64,000 nucleotides of DNA from Sphingomonas chungangi. GTDB taxonomy: Bacteria > Pseudomonadota > Alphaproteobacteria > Sphingomonadales > Sphingomonadaceae. Shown in pieces: positions 27,993 through 38,091 of this stretch (within the stretch, counting starts at the first letter, position 1; each line of letters opens with the position of its first letter). A program made the position numbers and the translations under genes. Below the pieces are notes generated by a model, which was given only the letters and a program-made list of their open reading frames with translations, had not been told where the DNA came from and searched no databases. The stretch spans positions 310,001-374,000 of the forward strand of contig NZ_JACEIB010000027.1 of NCBI RefSeq assembly GCF_013778325.1, given 5' to 3'.

Positions 27993-28163
27993 GGTTCAAA
28001 CCCTCCATTACGCGAACACCGCGTGTAATTTGGTCTAGCGGTGCGGGCCTGAATGCGCCGCGAACGCGACATGCAGCCATGGTTCAGGCACGAACGGCGG
28101 TTGATCCGGCGGCTCCGGCCCGATAGCGGCCGCTGAGAACCGCAAGGCTTCGAGGAATCGCTC

Positions 28164-29390
28164 ATGTCCGACGCCGTCTCCCCCCTCGCCACGCCGTTTC
28201 CCGCGATGCCGCCGGTCACCGGCGCCCACATCGCGACCGTGCGCGCCGGCTACAAGGCGTGGGAACGCCACGATCTCACGCTGGCGCTGCTCGACGAGGG
28301 GACCGCCGTAGCAGGCGTCACCACACAATCGAAATGCCCCTCGCCCGAGGTGGAATGGTGCCGCGCCGCGCTGCCGCTCGGCCGCGCGCGGGCGCTGGTG
28401 GTGAATGCGGGCAACTCCAACGCCTTCACCGGCAATCGCGGTCGTGCAGCGGTGGAGGCCATCGCGGCGCGAGTGGCGGCCGGTATCGGATGTCAACCCT
28501 CCGACGTCTTCGTCGCCTCCACCGGCGTGATCGGCGTACCGCTCCCCATCCCCACCGCCGAGGCCGGGATCGACGCCGCGCTGACGGCCCCGCAGGTGGG
28601 CTGGGAGGAGGTCGCCGCCGCGATCTCGACCACCGACACCTTCCCCAAGGGCGCGATGGCCCGCGCCGTGATCGGCGACCGGACGGTGAACATCGTCGGC
28701 GTCATCAAGGGATCAGGCATGATCGCGCCGGACATGGCGACGATGCTGGGCTTCGTCTTCACCGATGCCGCGATCGATCCCCTGTTTCTTCAGCAGATGC
28801 TCAACGCGGCGAACGGCCGGAGCTTCTCCTGCATCACGGTGGACGGCGACACCTCGACCTCCGACACGGTTCTGGCCTTCGCGACCGCCACAGCCGGCAA
28901 CGCTCCCCTCTCCTCCTTCGACGACGCTGGCGCCGATGCCTTCGCGGCCGCGCTGAACGATGTCTGCCTCCAGCTCGCGCATCTGGTGGTGAAGGACGGC
29001 GAAGGCGCCTCGAAGTTCATCGAGGTATCCGTCGAAGGCGCCGAGAGCGATCGCAGCGCCCATCGCATCGCCATGTCGATCGCCAATTCGCCCTTGGTCA
29101 AGACTGCGATCGCGGGTGAGGACGCGAACTGGGGCCGCGTCGTAATGGCGGTCGGCAAGGCGGGCGAGCCCGCCGAGCGCGACCGGCTGGCGATCCGCTT
29201 CGGCGACACGCAGGTGGCTTCTGGCGGGCTTGCAGTGGAGGGCTATGAAGAGGCGCCCGTCGCCGCGCACCTCAAGAGCCAGGAAGTCCGCATCGTCGTC
29301 GATATCGGCCTGGGCGAAGGCCGTGCGACGGTCTGGACCTGCGACCTGACCCACGGCTACATCTCTATCAATGCAGATTATCGGAGCTAG
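28164..29390 (+). CDS. argJ: Bifunctional ornithine acetyltransferase / N-acetylglutamate synthase
   Basis: A 408-residue ArgJ, which recycles the acetyl group from N-acetylornithine to glutamate in arginine biosynthesis. The self-cleavage site is the conserved GSGMIAPDMATMLGF, where the Thr of MATML becomes the N-terminal nucleophile of the beta chain. Other signatures are VNAGNSNAFTGNRG, ASTGVIGVPLP, STTDTFPKGA and AGEDANWGRVVMAVGKAG. It starts the rightward group argJ - GFA-family gene - phosphatase (3-base gap, then a 4-base overlap). Arginine biosynthesis and AST catabolism genes are both in this window but not linked. Confidence 0.96.
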   Translation: MSDAVSPLATPFPAMPPVTGAHIATVRAGYKAWERHDLTLALLDEGTAVAGVTTQSKCPSPEVEWCRAALPLGRARALVVNAGNSNAFTGNRGRAAVEAIAARVAAGIGCQPSDVFVASTGVIGVPLPIPTAEAGIDAALTAPQVGWEEVAAAISTTDTFPKGAMARAVIGDRTVNIVGVIKGSGMIAPDMATMLGFVFTDAAIDPLFLQQMLNAANGRSFSCITVDGDTSTSDTVLAFATATAGNAPLSSFDDAGADAFAAALNDVCLQLAHLVVKDGEGASKFIEVSVEGAESDRSAHRIAMSIANSPLVKTAIAGEDANWGRVVMAVGKAGEPAERDRLAIRFGDTQVASGGLAVEGYEEAPVAAHLKSQEVRIVVDIGLGEGRATVWTCDLTHGYISINADYRS

Positions 29391-29393
29391 GCC

Positions 29394-29825
29394 ATGGCGC
29401 TCACCGGAGGATGCGCCTGCGGCGCGACCCGCTACCGCATCGATGGTCCGGCATACGATACCGGCTGGTGCCACTGCCGGCTGTGTCAAAAGAGCTCGGG
29501 CGCACCGGCGATGGCCTTCACCACCTGCGCTCTCAAGGATTTCGTGATCGAGCAGGGTCCCGTGGCGATCGTGAGGCTGGTCGACTACGGGGAGCGCGGC
29601 TTTTGCCCGCGCTGTGGCACATCGCTCACTATCCACGTCAATTACCAGAAGGAGGAGATCGACGTCGCCTGCGCCAGCCTCGATGATCCGGGGGCGGTGA
29701 CGCCCGAGTTCCACATCTTCATCGACCAGAAGATCGAATGGGTGAAGCTGGCCGACGGACTTCCGGCCTACGAAGGCTTCGGCATCGACGCGCGCGGGCT
29801 TATGCCGGGGGATCGACCGGAATGA
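29394..29825 (+). CDS. GFA-family (glutathione-dependent formaldehyde-activating-like) zinc protein
   Basis: A 143-residue protein of the Mss4-like GFA/CENP-V fold. Zinc-ligand Cys are seen in LTGGCACGATRY, WCHCRLCQKSSG and GFCPRCGTSL. Members bind zinc; the formaldehyde-glutathione activity named for the family is proven for few members. It sits three bases after argJ, and its stop overlaps the phosphatase start (ATGA). It is one of three GFA-family genes in this window (others at 51138 and 52098). Confidence 0.85.
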   Translation: MALTGGCACGATRYRIDGPAYDTGWCHCRLCQKSSGAPAMAFTTCALKDFVIEQGPVAIVRLVDYGERGFCPRCGTSLTIHVNYQKEEIDVACASLDDPGAVTPEFHIFIDQKIEWVKLADGLPAYEGFGIDARGLMPGDRPE

Positions 29826-30616
29826 GCCCGCTCCACGCCGCCGTCGACGGCCTCATGCGCAAGATCGGGCGCGACGTCGTGATGGCGCGATTCCGCAACC
29901 TCGATGCAGCCGACATCGAGCAGAAGGCGAAGGACGACTATGTCACCGTCGCCGACAAGCTGTCCGAGGAACGGCTGACCGAGGGGCTGATGGCGATCCT
30001 GCCGGGCAGCCATGTGATCGGCGAGGAAGCGGTCGCGGCCGACGCTTCCGTGTTGGATCGCATCGCGCAAGGCCAGGCGTGGATCGTCGATCCTATCGAC
30101 GGCACCGGCAATTATGCCGCCGGCCGCACGCCCTTCGCGATCATGGTCGCGCTGGCCGAGGAGGGAATCGTGCAGGCGGGCTGGATCCTGGATCCTGTGA
30201 CGCGCCGGATGTGCCACGCGGCGCTGGGAGGAGGCGCGTTCGTCGACAACAAGCGGATCATGGCGCGCAAGACCGGCGCGGCGCTGCCAATTGCGGCGCT
30301 GGCGACGCGCTATCTGCCGCCGGACGTCCGTGCGTCCGTGCTGGCCCGCGCCGCTGGCCACATCACCGAGGTCGAGGTCCCGCATTGCGCCGGCGAGCAA
30401 TATCCGCGCGTCGTGCTGGGAACGAACGACCTTGCGCTGTTCTGGCGCTCGATGCCGTGGGATCACGCGCCCGGATCGCTGTTCGTGGAGGAAGCGGGCG
30501 GCCGCGTCGCGCGGCTGGATGGCACGCCCTATCGGCTCGGCGACGATCGCACCGGCCTGCTTTCCGCCGCCTCGCCCCGATTGTGGGACGAAGCGGCGAA
30601 ATTGCTGTTCGGCTAG
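29822..30616 (+). CDS. Inositol monophosphatase family phosphatase
   Basis: A 264-residue Mg2+-dependent phosphatase. Metal-binding motifs are VIGEEAV (Glu), VDPIDGTGNYAAG (the Asp-Pro-Ile-Asp-Gly-Thr core) and WDHAPGSLFVEEAGG at the C-terminal site. YVTVADKLSEE supplies another acidic residue. The substrate could be inositol phosphate, histidinol phosphate or 3'-phosphoadenosine phosphate; nothing here decides. Its ATG overlaps the GFA gene stop by four bases. It is convergent with trxA, with one base between stops. Confidence 0.85.
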   Translation: MSPLHAAVDGLMRKIGRDVVMARFRNLDAADIEQKAKDDYVTVADKLSEERLTEGLMAILPGSHVIGEEAVAADASVLDRIAQGQAWIVDPIDGTGNYAAGRTPFAIMVALAEEGIVQAGWILDPVTRRMCHAALGGGAFVDNKRIMARKTGAALPIAALATRYLPPDVRASVLARAAGHITEVEVPHCAGEQYPRVVLGTNDLALFWRSMPWDHAPGSLFVEEAGGRVARLDGTPYRLGDDRTGLLSAASPRLWDEAAKLLFG

Positions 30617-30617
30617 A

Positions 30618-30938
30618 TCAGATCGACTCTTCGATGAAGGCCTTGAGCCGGCTCTTCGGCGCCGCGCCGACCTGGGTCGCTGCGGGCGCACCGCCCTTGA
30701 AGAGGATCATCGTCGGGATGCCGCGCACGCCGTACTTGCCCGGCGCACCGGGATTCTCGTCGATGTTGAGCTTGGCGATCGTCACCTTCTCGCCAAGCTC
30801 GTCGGACAACTCCTCCAGCGCCGGGCCGATCATCTTGCACGGCCCGCACCATTCCGCCCAGAAATCGACCAGCACGGGGCCATCGGCAGAAAGAACGTCG
30901 GCCTGGAAGCTGGCATCGGTGATCGTCTTGGTGGCCAT
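30618..30938 (-). CDS. trxA: Thioredoxin
   Basis: A 106-residue cytoplasmic thioredoxin with the redox motif WCGPC (Cys31 and Cys34), the conserved Asp before it ([13 protein letters not shown]) and the cis-Pro in [12 protein letters not shown]. It reduces protein disulfides using electrons from thioredoxin reductase. It follows addA on the same strand after about 90 bases, so it is either the last gene of the divL-addA run or has its own promoter. Length and motifs are standard. Confidence 0.97.
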   Translation of the reverse strand: MATKTITDASFQADVLSADGPVLVDFWAEWCGPCKMIGPALEELSDELGEKVTIAKLNIDENPGAPGKYGVRGIPTMILFKGGAPAATQVGAAPKSRLKAFIEESI

Positions 30939-31026
30939 GGAACGGAACTCCTGTTCGTGTTGAGCAAGGATGTAGGCGGGGACAGGCCCTGGCTCAACGG
31001 GTCGCGCCCAAACTTTGCTCCGTGGG

Positions 31027-34000
31027 CTATAAGCCCGGCTTGTGATCGGCCAGCACCTCGGGCGGGACGATGATCAGCGTCGGACCGGCCGTGTAGAGCA
31101 AGGCCGCCTCGATCGCGCGGCCCGGGAAGATCGCCGCCAGCGCGGCGGCATAGGCGCCCATCTGGTCGAGATGATGCTCCGGCACCCGACCGAGCGCGGC
31201 CGACGCGCGACGGCCGGTCTTGAAGTCGATCACCATGACCTTGTCGTCGGTCACCAGCAGGCGGTCGACGGTGCCCGCGATCACCTCGCCGCCCACGACG
31301 GCGGCGATCGGCGCCTCGGCGAGAGCTGCGCTGGAGAAGATCGCCCCGAAGCGCGGGTCTTCGATAACCGCCAAGGCGTCCCGGATCAGCGCGCTCCGCA
31401 GCGCCGGATCGGACACTCCCGCCGATTGCATGAGCCACCGGTCGGCCGCTCCCGCGCGGGCTTCGGACGCCAGGTCGGGCAGACGCTCGAACAAGGCGTG
31501 AAGCAGCCGCCCCCGTTCCGCCGCCTCGCGCATCTTGGCGCCGGGCGGCGGATTGGCGATGGTATCGATTCCGATCGAAGACGGCGCCAGCGGCCGCGGC
31601 GGCCGGGCTTCCTCGGGCGCGGGCGCATGAAGCCAAGCCGGCGGCGCCGATTCCACGCTTGCCGCGCGCGGCGGCCTTTCTCTCCCCCGCACAGCCTCCC
31701 GGCCGTGGGCGCGAACCTTGCCCCACAAGGCATCGCCCGCCTCCGCCGATTCCAGCCCGTCCAGCGCCGCGTCCAGCGCCGCATACCAGCTGTTCGCCGG
31801 GATCACGCCCCGCGCGCCCGGCCCCAGTGCGCCGCCGATCGCCAGCCATTCCTCGGCCCGCGTCGCCGCGACGTAGAGCAGGCGCCAATGCTCCTCCAGG
31901 TCGCGGCGCTCCGCCTCCTCGATCAGATCGGCGAAAGGGGCGAAGCGTTCCTCCTTCTTCGGGCGGATCACCGGCACCGCCTCTCCGCCCTCCTCGTGCG
32001 ACCAGCCGATGCCGCCGCCCGGAGAGCGATCAGGATCGCCGGTCGCGTCCGCCAGCACCACCAAAGGCGCCTGCAAACCCTTGGAGCCGTGCGCGGTCAT
32101 CACCCGTACCGCGTCGAGCGGTGCGGAGGGATCGCGCTTGATCTGCACCTCGCCGCGATCGAACCAGTCGAGGAAGAGCTGGAGCGAGGGCGTGCCGTTC
32201 TCCTCAAAGAGCAGGGCGGCGTTGAGCAGTTCCTCGATCGGATCGCGAGCTTCCTCGCCCAACCGGCGCAGCAGCTTGCGGCGGCCCTGCAACGGGCCGG
32301 ACAGCATTTCCTCGAAGAAGCGATACGGCGTGACGAGGTCGACCGCGGCCAGGATGCGGCCGAGCGTTTCACGGGTTTCCCCCTCGGGGAGCGCCGCCCA
32401 GAGCGTGCCGGGGCGGCCATGGCCGATGTCATACAGGTCCAGCTGAGACAAACCGAGCAGCGGCGACACCAGCAGCCCCGCAAGGTTGAGATCGTCCGCC
32501 GGCTGGAGCGCAAAGCGGGCGGCAGCGAGCAGATCCTTCACCGCCAGCGGCGCGCCGAGGCTGAGCCGGTCGACACCCGCCACCGGCACGCCGTGCGCGT
32601 GCAGCCGCGCCACCAGCAGCGAAGCGAGCTCGCCGCGCTTGCGGACGAGGATCATGATGTCCTCGGGGCGCAGCGGCCGGTCCTTGGTCGCCATCCAGGG
32701 TTTGGCGTCGATCCACGCCTTCACCTGCCGCGCGAGGCGATCGGCGAAGAGGCGCGTGGCGTCGTCGAGCCAGCCTTCCTCACCGGCCGCGACCTCTTCC
32801 GCCTCGACCGCGATCACCGGCGGCCAGAGCAGCACGCGTCCGGCCCCCTTCTTCGCGGCCTCGTGCGGGGGAACCTCGTCCGCAAGGCCCAGCGCGGCGG
32901 CACCGAGATGGCCGATCAGCTTGTCGACCACCGCCAGCACCGGCGGCGTCGACCGGAAGGAGCGATCGAGCGAGAGCCGACGGAAACTGCGCTGCCCACC
33001 CTCGGCGCGGGCGGAGAAATGCCGCTCGGCCGCCTCGAAGGCGAGCGGGTTGGTGCCCTGGAAACCGAAGATAGCCTGCTTGAAGTCGCCCACCGTGAAG
33101 ATGGTGCGCAGCACGCCTTCCTTCGCACCCTCGCCCGCGAAGAACTCGCCCGCCAGCGCCGCGACGATCGACCATTGATGGACATTCGTATCCTGCGCCT
33201 CGTCGACCAGGATGTGATCGGTGCGCTGGTCCAGCTTGTAGCGCACCCACTCGCCCATGCCCGGCGTGCCAAGCAGGCGGACGGCCTTCCGGATCAGATC
33301 CTCGAAATCCACCGCGCCGGCCGCCCGCTTCGCCTCCGCATAGGCGCGGGCATAGGCCTGCCCCGCGCGCAGCCCCGCCGCCAGCAGCGCCGCGAACGCC
33401 GCCTTGGCGCGCAAGGCCAGCAGGCCGCCGCACAGATCGAACATCCGAGTGGCGTCGTCAGGATAGGAGGGATCGGGCGGCGCCTTGCCCTTGGCGAAGG
33501 AGCGCAGCTCGCCATCCTTCTTCGCCCAGACGAGGTGCAGATCGTCCAGGGTCTCGGCCCGCCTCGCCGGCGAGGCCGCGAGCCACGCAGCGATCGTATC
33601 GGCACTGGCGAGCGCGCCCTTCGTGCCCCATCCCGCCAGCGCCGCCGAAACCCGTTCCAATGTGCGGCGATCGAAATGCCCGTCGCCACAGGCTTCCTCG
33701 ATCGCCTCCTCGACGTCGCCGTCGGGCACGCCCATCGCACGGCGCAGCTTCGCCTCGATACCCGGACCCAGCGCGGCCATCGCCTCGGCCGAGCGCGCGC
33801 ATTGACGGAGGAAGCTTTCGGCGCCCTGCTCGCCCAGCCGGCGGCTCATCACCTGTATGTCGCGGATCAGCGGCAGGTCTCCGCCGCGCTCGGCCTCGAC
33901 CAGCATCTGCGCGAGCGTGGCGTGGGCGAGAGCCTGCTCCTCGCGCTCCTCCAGCGGGCGGAAGCCGGGGATCAGCCCCGCCTCGGACGGGAAGCCCGCC

Positions 34001-34404
34001 AGCAACGTCTGACAGAAGGCATGGATCGTCTGGATACGCAGGCCGCCGCCCGTCGCCTCCAGCACACGCGCGAAAAGGGTGCGCGCCTCGGCGATCGCCT
34101 CGTCGTCATTGGGCTCGCCGAGCGCGAACAGCTCCTTGCGCAGATCGGCCTGCTTCATCCGCACCCAACTCGCGAGGCGCGCATGGATGCGGTCCGCCAT
34201 CTCGGCGGCCCCGGCCTTGGTGAAGGTGAGGCAGAGGATCGCCGCCGGATCGTTCCCCGCCAGCAACAGGCGGATCACGCGCGCGGTCAGCACATGGGTC
34301 TTGCCGGTGCCGGCCGATGCCGACAGCCAGACCAGCCGCCTGGGATCGGAGGCCTCGGCCTGCGCGCCCTCCAGTGGCTTGAGCAACGAAGGGCGGCGGC
34401 TCAT
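31027..34404 (-). CDS. addA: Double-strand break repair helicase-nuclease subunit AddA
   Basis: A 1125-residue UvrD-type helicase with a C-terminal nuclease, which resects DNA ends for RecA loading together with AddB (the alphaproteobacterial counterpart of RecBCD). Walker A is [11 protein letters not shown], motif II is LVDEAQDTN, later helicase motifs include [21 protein letters not shown] and [13 protein letters not shown], and the nuclease core is [10 protein letters not shown] near the C-terminus. The start at 34404 (MSRRPSLL) overlaps the addB stop by four bases, which argues against the upstream ATG at 34431. Confidence 0.95.
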   Translation of the reverse strand: MSRRPSLLKPLEGAQAEASDPRRLVWLSASAGTGKTHVLTARVIRLLLAGNDPAAILCLTFTKAGAAEMADRIHARLASWVRMKQADLRKELFALGEPNDDEAIAEARTLFARVLEATGGGLRIQTIHAFCQTLLAGFPSEAGLIPGFRPLEEREEQALAHATLAQMLVEAERGGDLPLIRDIQVMSRRLGEQGAESFLRQCARSAEAMAALGPGIEAKLRRAMGVPDGDVEEAIEEACGDGHFDRRTLERVSAALAGWGTKGALASADTIAAWLAASPARRAETLDDLHLVWAKKDGELRSFAKGKAPPDPSYPDDATRMFDLCGGLLALRAKAAFAALLAAGLRAGQAYARAYAEAKRAAGAVDFEDLIRKAVRLLGTPGMGEWVRYKLDQRTDHILVDEAQDTNVHQWSIVAALAGEFFAGEGAKEGVLRTIFTVGDFKQAIFGFQGTNPLAFEAAERHFSARAEGGQRSFRRLSLDRSFRSTPPVLAVVDKLIGHLGAAALGLADEVPPHEAAKKGAGRVLLWPPVIAVEAEEVAAGEEGWLDDATRLFADRLARQVKAWIDAKPWMATKDRPLRPEDIMILVRKRGELASLLVARLHAHGVPVAGVDRLSLGAPLAVKDLLAAARFALQPADDLNLAGLLVSPLLGLSQLDLYDIGHGRPGTLWAALPEGETRETLGRILAAVDLVTPYRFFEEMLSGPLQGRRKLLRRLGEEARDPIEELLNAALLFEENGTPSLQLFLDWFDRGEVQIKRDPSAPLDAVRVMTAHGSKGLQAPLVVLADATGDPDRSPGGGIGWSHEEGGEAVPVIRPKKEERFAPFADLIEEAERRDLEEHWRLLYVAATRAEEWLAIGGALGPGARGVIPANSWYAALDAALDGLESAEAGDALWGKVRAHGREAVRGRERPPRAASVESAPPAWLHAPAPEEARPPRPLAPSSIGIDTIANPPPGAKMREAAERGRLLHALFERLPDLASEARAGAADRWLMQSAGVSDPALRSALIRDALAVIEDPRFGAIFSSAALAEAPIAAVVGGEVIAGTVDRLLVTDDKVMVIDFKTGRRASAALGRVPEHHLDQMGAYAAALAAIFPGRAIEAALLYTAGPTLIIVPPEVLADHKPGL

Positions 34405-37331
34405 TCGGCGCCCTCCTGCCGGCCGTACCATTCGTCGAGCCGCATCAGCTGATCATAATCGGTGTAGGGCGAATATTCGGGATGCAGCTTGGCGACGAAC
34501 GGCTCTTCGCCGAGCAGCCATTTTGCGGCGGCCTCGGTGAAGTGGTGGTGTGCGAGGCTGGTGAAGTCCGCCGGATCGAGGCCGGACCGGCTCGATATCG
34601 CGTTGGCGACATAGCCGAGCTGCCCGTCCTTCTGCGCCAGCGACCAATATTCGAAGCCCCTGGCGATGCCGTCCGTTTCGGGGAAGCCGCCCTGCTCCGC
34701 GATCAGGCCGAGCAGCCCCAGCTGCATCGCATAACCGCCCGCCACCTGCTTCGGCGCAGGCGGCTGGCCGGTCTTGTAGTCGACGATGGCGAGGCTGCCG
34801 TCGGCCAGCCGGTCGATGCGATCGACCTTGCCGTAGAGACGGATGCCCCCGATCTCGCGCTCCCCGAAGGTCTCAGCGAGGATCGGCTTGCGGCCGGTCG
34901 CGGCATCCTCGATCATCCGGTCGGCGATCCACCCGATCGCCTCGCGCAGGCGCGGCGCCCATAGCGCGCGCAGCACCGGATGCGCGGCGATCCCGTCGAG
35001 CATCTCTTCGGCGCGGGCCGGGAGCTTGGCCGGATCGTAGCCATCCTCCTTGGCCCACGTTTCCAGCACCTCATGGACGGCGTTGCCCCGCCACGCGGCG
35101 CTGGGATCGGCGTCGATCGGATCGAGCGCGGCGAGCTTCAGCATCTCCTGCGCGTAGAAGGCGAAGGGATCGGCCTTGAGCCGGTCGAGCCGCGTCACCG
35201 CCAGCTTGCGCGGGCGATGATCGACCGGCGGCGCGGGGCGTGGGCGCTGCGCCGGATCGAATGTGCCGGGCCGGTCGATCGCCGCCATCCAGCGGCGCAA
35301 TTCGGGCGAGCGGGCGATGCCGCCGGTCATCGCCTCCAGCCGAAGCCAGAAGCGCGAAACGACCGCCGGAGCGCGCGCATCGCGGCGCGCCCGCGTGACA
35401 AGCACGCGCGGGCTGCCGAGCACGCTGGTGAAATCGTGCGCGGCGATGCCGATCCGCCGCTCCAGCCCCGGCAGCCCCAGTTCGCTGCGCACGCGCGGAC
35501 CGAGCCATGGATCGGGGCTTGGCAGCGCCGGCCACACGCCCTCGTTGAGCCCGGCGGCGACGGCGAAGTCGGCATGCTGGAGCCGCTGCTCGATCAGGCC
35601 CCATATGAACACGCGCGGATGGCCGCCCTGCGGCGGGCGTACCGCCACGTCGTCCATCAGCCGGGTGAGCAACGGTGAGACGGCAGAGGAGGCCAGTTCG
35701 CGCGGACCGAGCGGGGCCGCATGCTCGACATCCGCGAACAGTTCGGCTGCCGCACGACCGGACGGCCCGGCCCACGCCGCGTCCTCGGTGAGCGCCGCGA
35801 TCGCCTCGCGGATCAGCGGCAGGGTATCGGAAAGCGTGGTATCCCGCGCGAAGACTGCTTCCAGTGGTGCTAACAAAGCGACCTGCTCCGTCCACCACTC
35901 GGCCAGACCGCGAGGCAATTTCTTGGCTTCGGCCAGCTTCCCGGTGATCCCCTCCAGCCCCGGCGCGGGGCGGGGGCCGCGCAGCGCGAGATCGAGCGCG
36001 CGGACATGGTCGAGCCACGGCAGGCGATCCCCGGCCTGGATCAGCGGATGCTTGAGCAGCGTCAGCAGCTCGACCGGCGCGAAGCCGCTCGCAGCCGCCT
36101 CGGCCAGCGCAATGATCAGGGTACCGGGTGGGGTTGCCGAGAGCGGACGGCCGGCGGAGTCATCCGCCGCTATGCCCCATCGCGCGAGGTGTGCGGATAC
36201 GCGGCGGGCCAATGCGCGATCCGGCGTCACCAGCGCGGCGGTTCGGCCGGGTGTCTCGATCTCCTGCCGCAACGCGATGGCGATGGCCTGCGCCTCCTCC
36301 GCCGGGGTCGCGCATTCGAGCGCGCGGATGCCGGAGAGGCGGCGTTCCGCAGGCGGCAAGGCCTGCCACTTGCCCGTGAAGCGCGCCGGCGCCATCGCGT
36401 TCGCCGCCGCCCTGCCCCGCGCCGCCGAGGCGCCCGGCGCGGTCCGCCCGCTCCATCGCCAGCGCTGCACCTCGCCCCGTGCGACGCTCATCCGATCCAG
36501 CAGCAGCTTGAGGTGGAATTGCGGGTGAGTCTCGATGCTGCGGCCCTTCTCATCCGGCCCGAGCGCATCCCACTCCGCCTCCGGCATGGCGAGATCGAGC
36601 GACGGCAGCAGCACCGATCCGCCATGCAACCGCGCGATATCGCCGAGCAGGCGGCCGACCGCCGGGGCCGTGTCGGTGATCCCCGCCGCAACCACGAACG
36701 AAGCGGGCGGTCGCGCACGCCAGATTGCCGCCGCGCGATCGAGCAGGCGGTTGCGCCGCTCTCCCGGCTCAATCTTGCCCGCCGCCTTCAGCTCGCCGGG
36801 CCAGCGCGCCAGCACCGCCGTCAGTACGCCGAGCGCACGCTGCCAGTGTTCGGAAAGTTCGCCCTCAACCTGCATGTCCAGCAGGTCGCGGATCGGCTTC
36901 TCCTCGACCGCCAGCTGATCGAGCGTGCGCACGAGTGCCTGCGCCAGCCGCACCGCCTCGGCCGCATCGACCGGCTCGCCGATCCGTGCACGCTCCTCCG
37001 CTATCAGGCGGGCGAGCATCATCCGGCGCGGCATCGCCTCGATCGCGGGCGGCACCGGCTCGGCATCCGCTGGATCGAGCAACTGCCCCAGCGCCTCGTC
37101 CGGATCGAATGCGCCGATCGGTGCCATGCGGGGCAGCAGCAGGCCGCCCTCGGCCCGGCGCACGAAGGCATCGGTGATGGCGCGCTGGGCGCGGTTGTTG
37201 GGGACGAGGATCAGGCCCCGCGCCAGCGTCATGCGGTCCCCATCCGCCAGCGCGATCAGCCCTTCGGCGAGCGCATCGGCGAAGGGCCGGTGCGCGGGAA
37301 CGGTGAAGACGGACGGGCCGGCCTCAGCCAC
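34401..37331 (-). CDS. addB: Double-strand break repair protein AddB
   Basis: A 976-residue AddB. The N-terminal domain (FTVPAHRPFADALAEGL, then GLILVPNNRAQRAITDAFV) resembles an inactive helicase fold. The C-terminal region is a PD-(D/E)XK nuclease with IRLYGKVDRIDRL and SLAIVDYKTGQPPAP. It has no convincing four-Cys iron-sulfur cluster, as in other alphaproteobacterial AddB. It starts with GTG, overlapping the murU stop by eight bases, and is translationally linked to addA. Confidence 0.93.
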   Translation of the reverse strand: MAEAGPSVFTVPAHRPFADALAEGLIALADGDRMTLARGLILVPNNRAQRAITDAFVRRAEGGLLLPRMAPIGAFDPDEALGQLLDPADAEPVPPAIEAMPRRMMLARLIAEERARIGEPVDAAEAVRLAQALVRTLDQLAVEEKPIRDLLDMQVEGELSEHWQRALGVLTAVLARWPGELKAAGKIEPGERRNRLLDRAAAIWRARPPASFVVAAGITDTAPAVGRLLGDIARLHGGSVLLPSLDLAMPEAEWDALGPDEKGRSIETHPQFHLKLLLDRMSVARGEVQRWRWSGRTAPGASAARGRAAANAMAPARFTGKWQALPPAERRLSGIRALECATPAEEAQAIAIALRQEIETPGRTAALVTPDRALARRVSAHLARWGIAADDSAGRPLSATPPGTLIIALAEAAASGFAPVELLTLLKHPLIQAGDRLPWLDHVRALDLALRGPRPAPGLEGITGKLAEAKKLPRGLAEWWTEQVALLAPLEAVFARDTTLSDTLPLIREAIAALTEDAAWAGPSGRAAAELFADVEHAAPLGPRELASSAVSPLLTRLMDDVAVRPPQGGHPRVFIWGLIEQRLQHADFAVAAGLNEGVWPALPSPDPWLGPRVRSELGLPGLERRIGIAAHDFTSVLGSPRVLVTRARRDARAPAVVSRFWLRLEAMTGGIARSPELRRWMAAIDRPGTFDPAQRPRPAPPVDHRPRKLAVTRLDRLKADPFAFYAQEMLKLAALDPIDADPSAAWRGNAVHEVLETWAKEDGYDPAKLPARAEEMLDGIAAHPVLRALWAPRLREAIGWIADRMIEDAATGRKPILAETFGEREIGGIRLYGKVDRIDRLADGSLAIVDYKTGQPPAPKQVAGGYAMQLGLLGLIAEQGGFPETDGIARGFEYWSLAQKDGQLGYVANAISSRSGLDPADFTSLAHHHFTEAAAKWLLGEEPFVAKLHPEYSPYTDYDQLMRLDEWYGRQEGAE

Positions 37332-38091
37332 CCTTCAACAGCTCTTCCGCCAACGGCAAAGCGACCGGCGTGCCGACGTCGCACCACAGGCCCTGATGCA
37401 CCACACCGAAAGCGCGGCCCTTGGCGATGGCGCGATCCCACAGGATGTTGGTGGAGAACGGCCCCTCCGGCGCATCGGCGAACAGCCGCGGCGAGACCAA
37501 TTGCACGCCGGTATAAACGAAGGGCGCGACCTTGCGCGGCTCGCGGCGACGCAGGTGGCCGGTGGCGTCCATATGGAAATCACCCTGCCCGCTGTGCGCC
37601 GTGGCCCGCGCCAGCGCGACGACCAGCAACAGCGCATCCATGCTCTCGTCTTCCCAGCGGTTGGCAAGCAGACGCAGCGTATCGACCGGTCCGTCGACCC
37701 AGAGATTGTCGCTGTTGATCACGAAGAAGGGCTTGTCGCCGAGCAGAGGCAACGCATGGACCACCCCGCCGCCCGTCTCCAGCAGCGTCGCCCGCTCGTC
37801 CGAGATGGTGACATCGAGATCGGCGGCGTGGCGGCGGACATGCGCCTCCAGCGCGTCGGCCAGATAGTGGACGTTGACCACCACCTTCTTGACGCCGGCC
37901 GCGCGCACCCGATCGAGCGAATGATCGAGCAGCGACTTGCCGGCAACCTCGATCAGCGGCTTGGGGCGCGTCGCGGTGAGCGGGCGCATCCGCTTGCCGA
38001 GCCCGGCCGCCAGCAGCATCGCCGTATCGGGAAGCTCCTGCTCGGCATGCGGATCGGGGCGGAGGGAGAGGGGCTTGGCGAATTTGCTCAC
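37324..38091 (-). CDS. murU: Nucleotidyltransferase, probable N-acetylmuramate-1-phosphate uridylyltransferase
   Basis: A 255-residue sugar-1-phosphate nucleotidyltransferase. The N-terminal AMLLAAGLGKRMRPLTATRP is the nucleotide-binding signature, INSDNLWVDGP gives the metal-site Asp, and LWCDVGTPVALPLAEE ends the protein. Paired with the kinase encoded just upstream, it matches MurU of the Pseudomonas/Caulobacter cell-wall recycling route, making UDP-MurNAc from MurNAc-1-phosphate. That route bypasses MurA and can give intrinsic fosfomycin tolerance. The GTG at 38091 overlaps the kinase stop by four bases. A long upstream extension in this frame is a shadow of that kinase gene. Confidence 0.85.
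   Translation of the reverse strand: MSKFAKPLSLRPDPHAEQELPDTAMLLAAGLGKRMRPLTATRPKPLIEVAGKSLLDHSLDRVRAAGVKKVVVNVHYLADALEAHVRRHAADLDVTISDERATLLETGGGVVHALPLLGDKPFFVINSDNLWVDGPVDTLRLLANRWEDESMDALLLVVALARATAHSGQGDFHMDATGHLRRREPRKVAPFVYTGVQLVSPRLFADAPEGPFSTNILWDRAIAKGRAFGVVHQGLWCDVGTPVALPLAEELLKGG

Noticed and set aside
31042-34452. Rightward 1136-residue ORF opposite addA
   Set aside because: Shadow of addA; composition is dominated by Arg, Gln and His and it has no start-site support.
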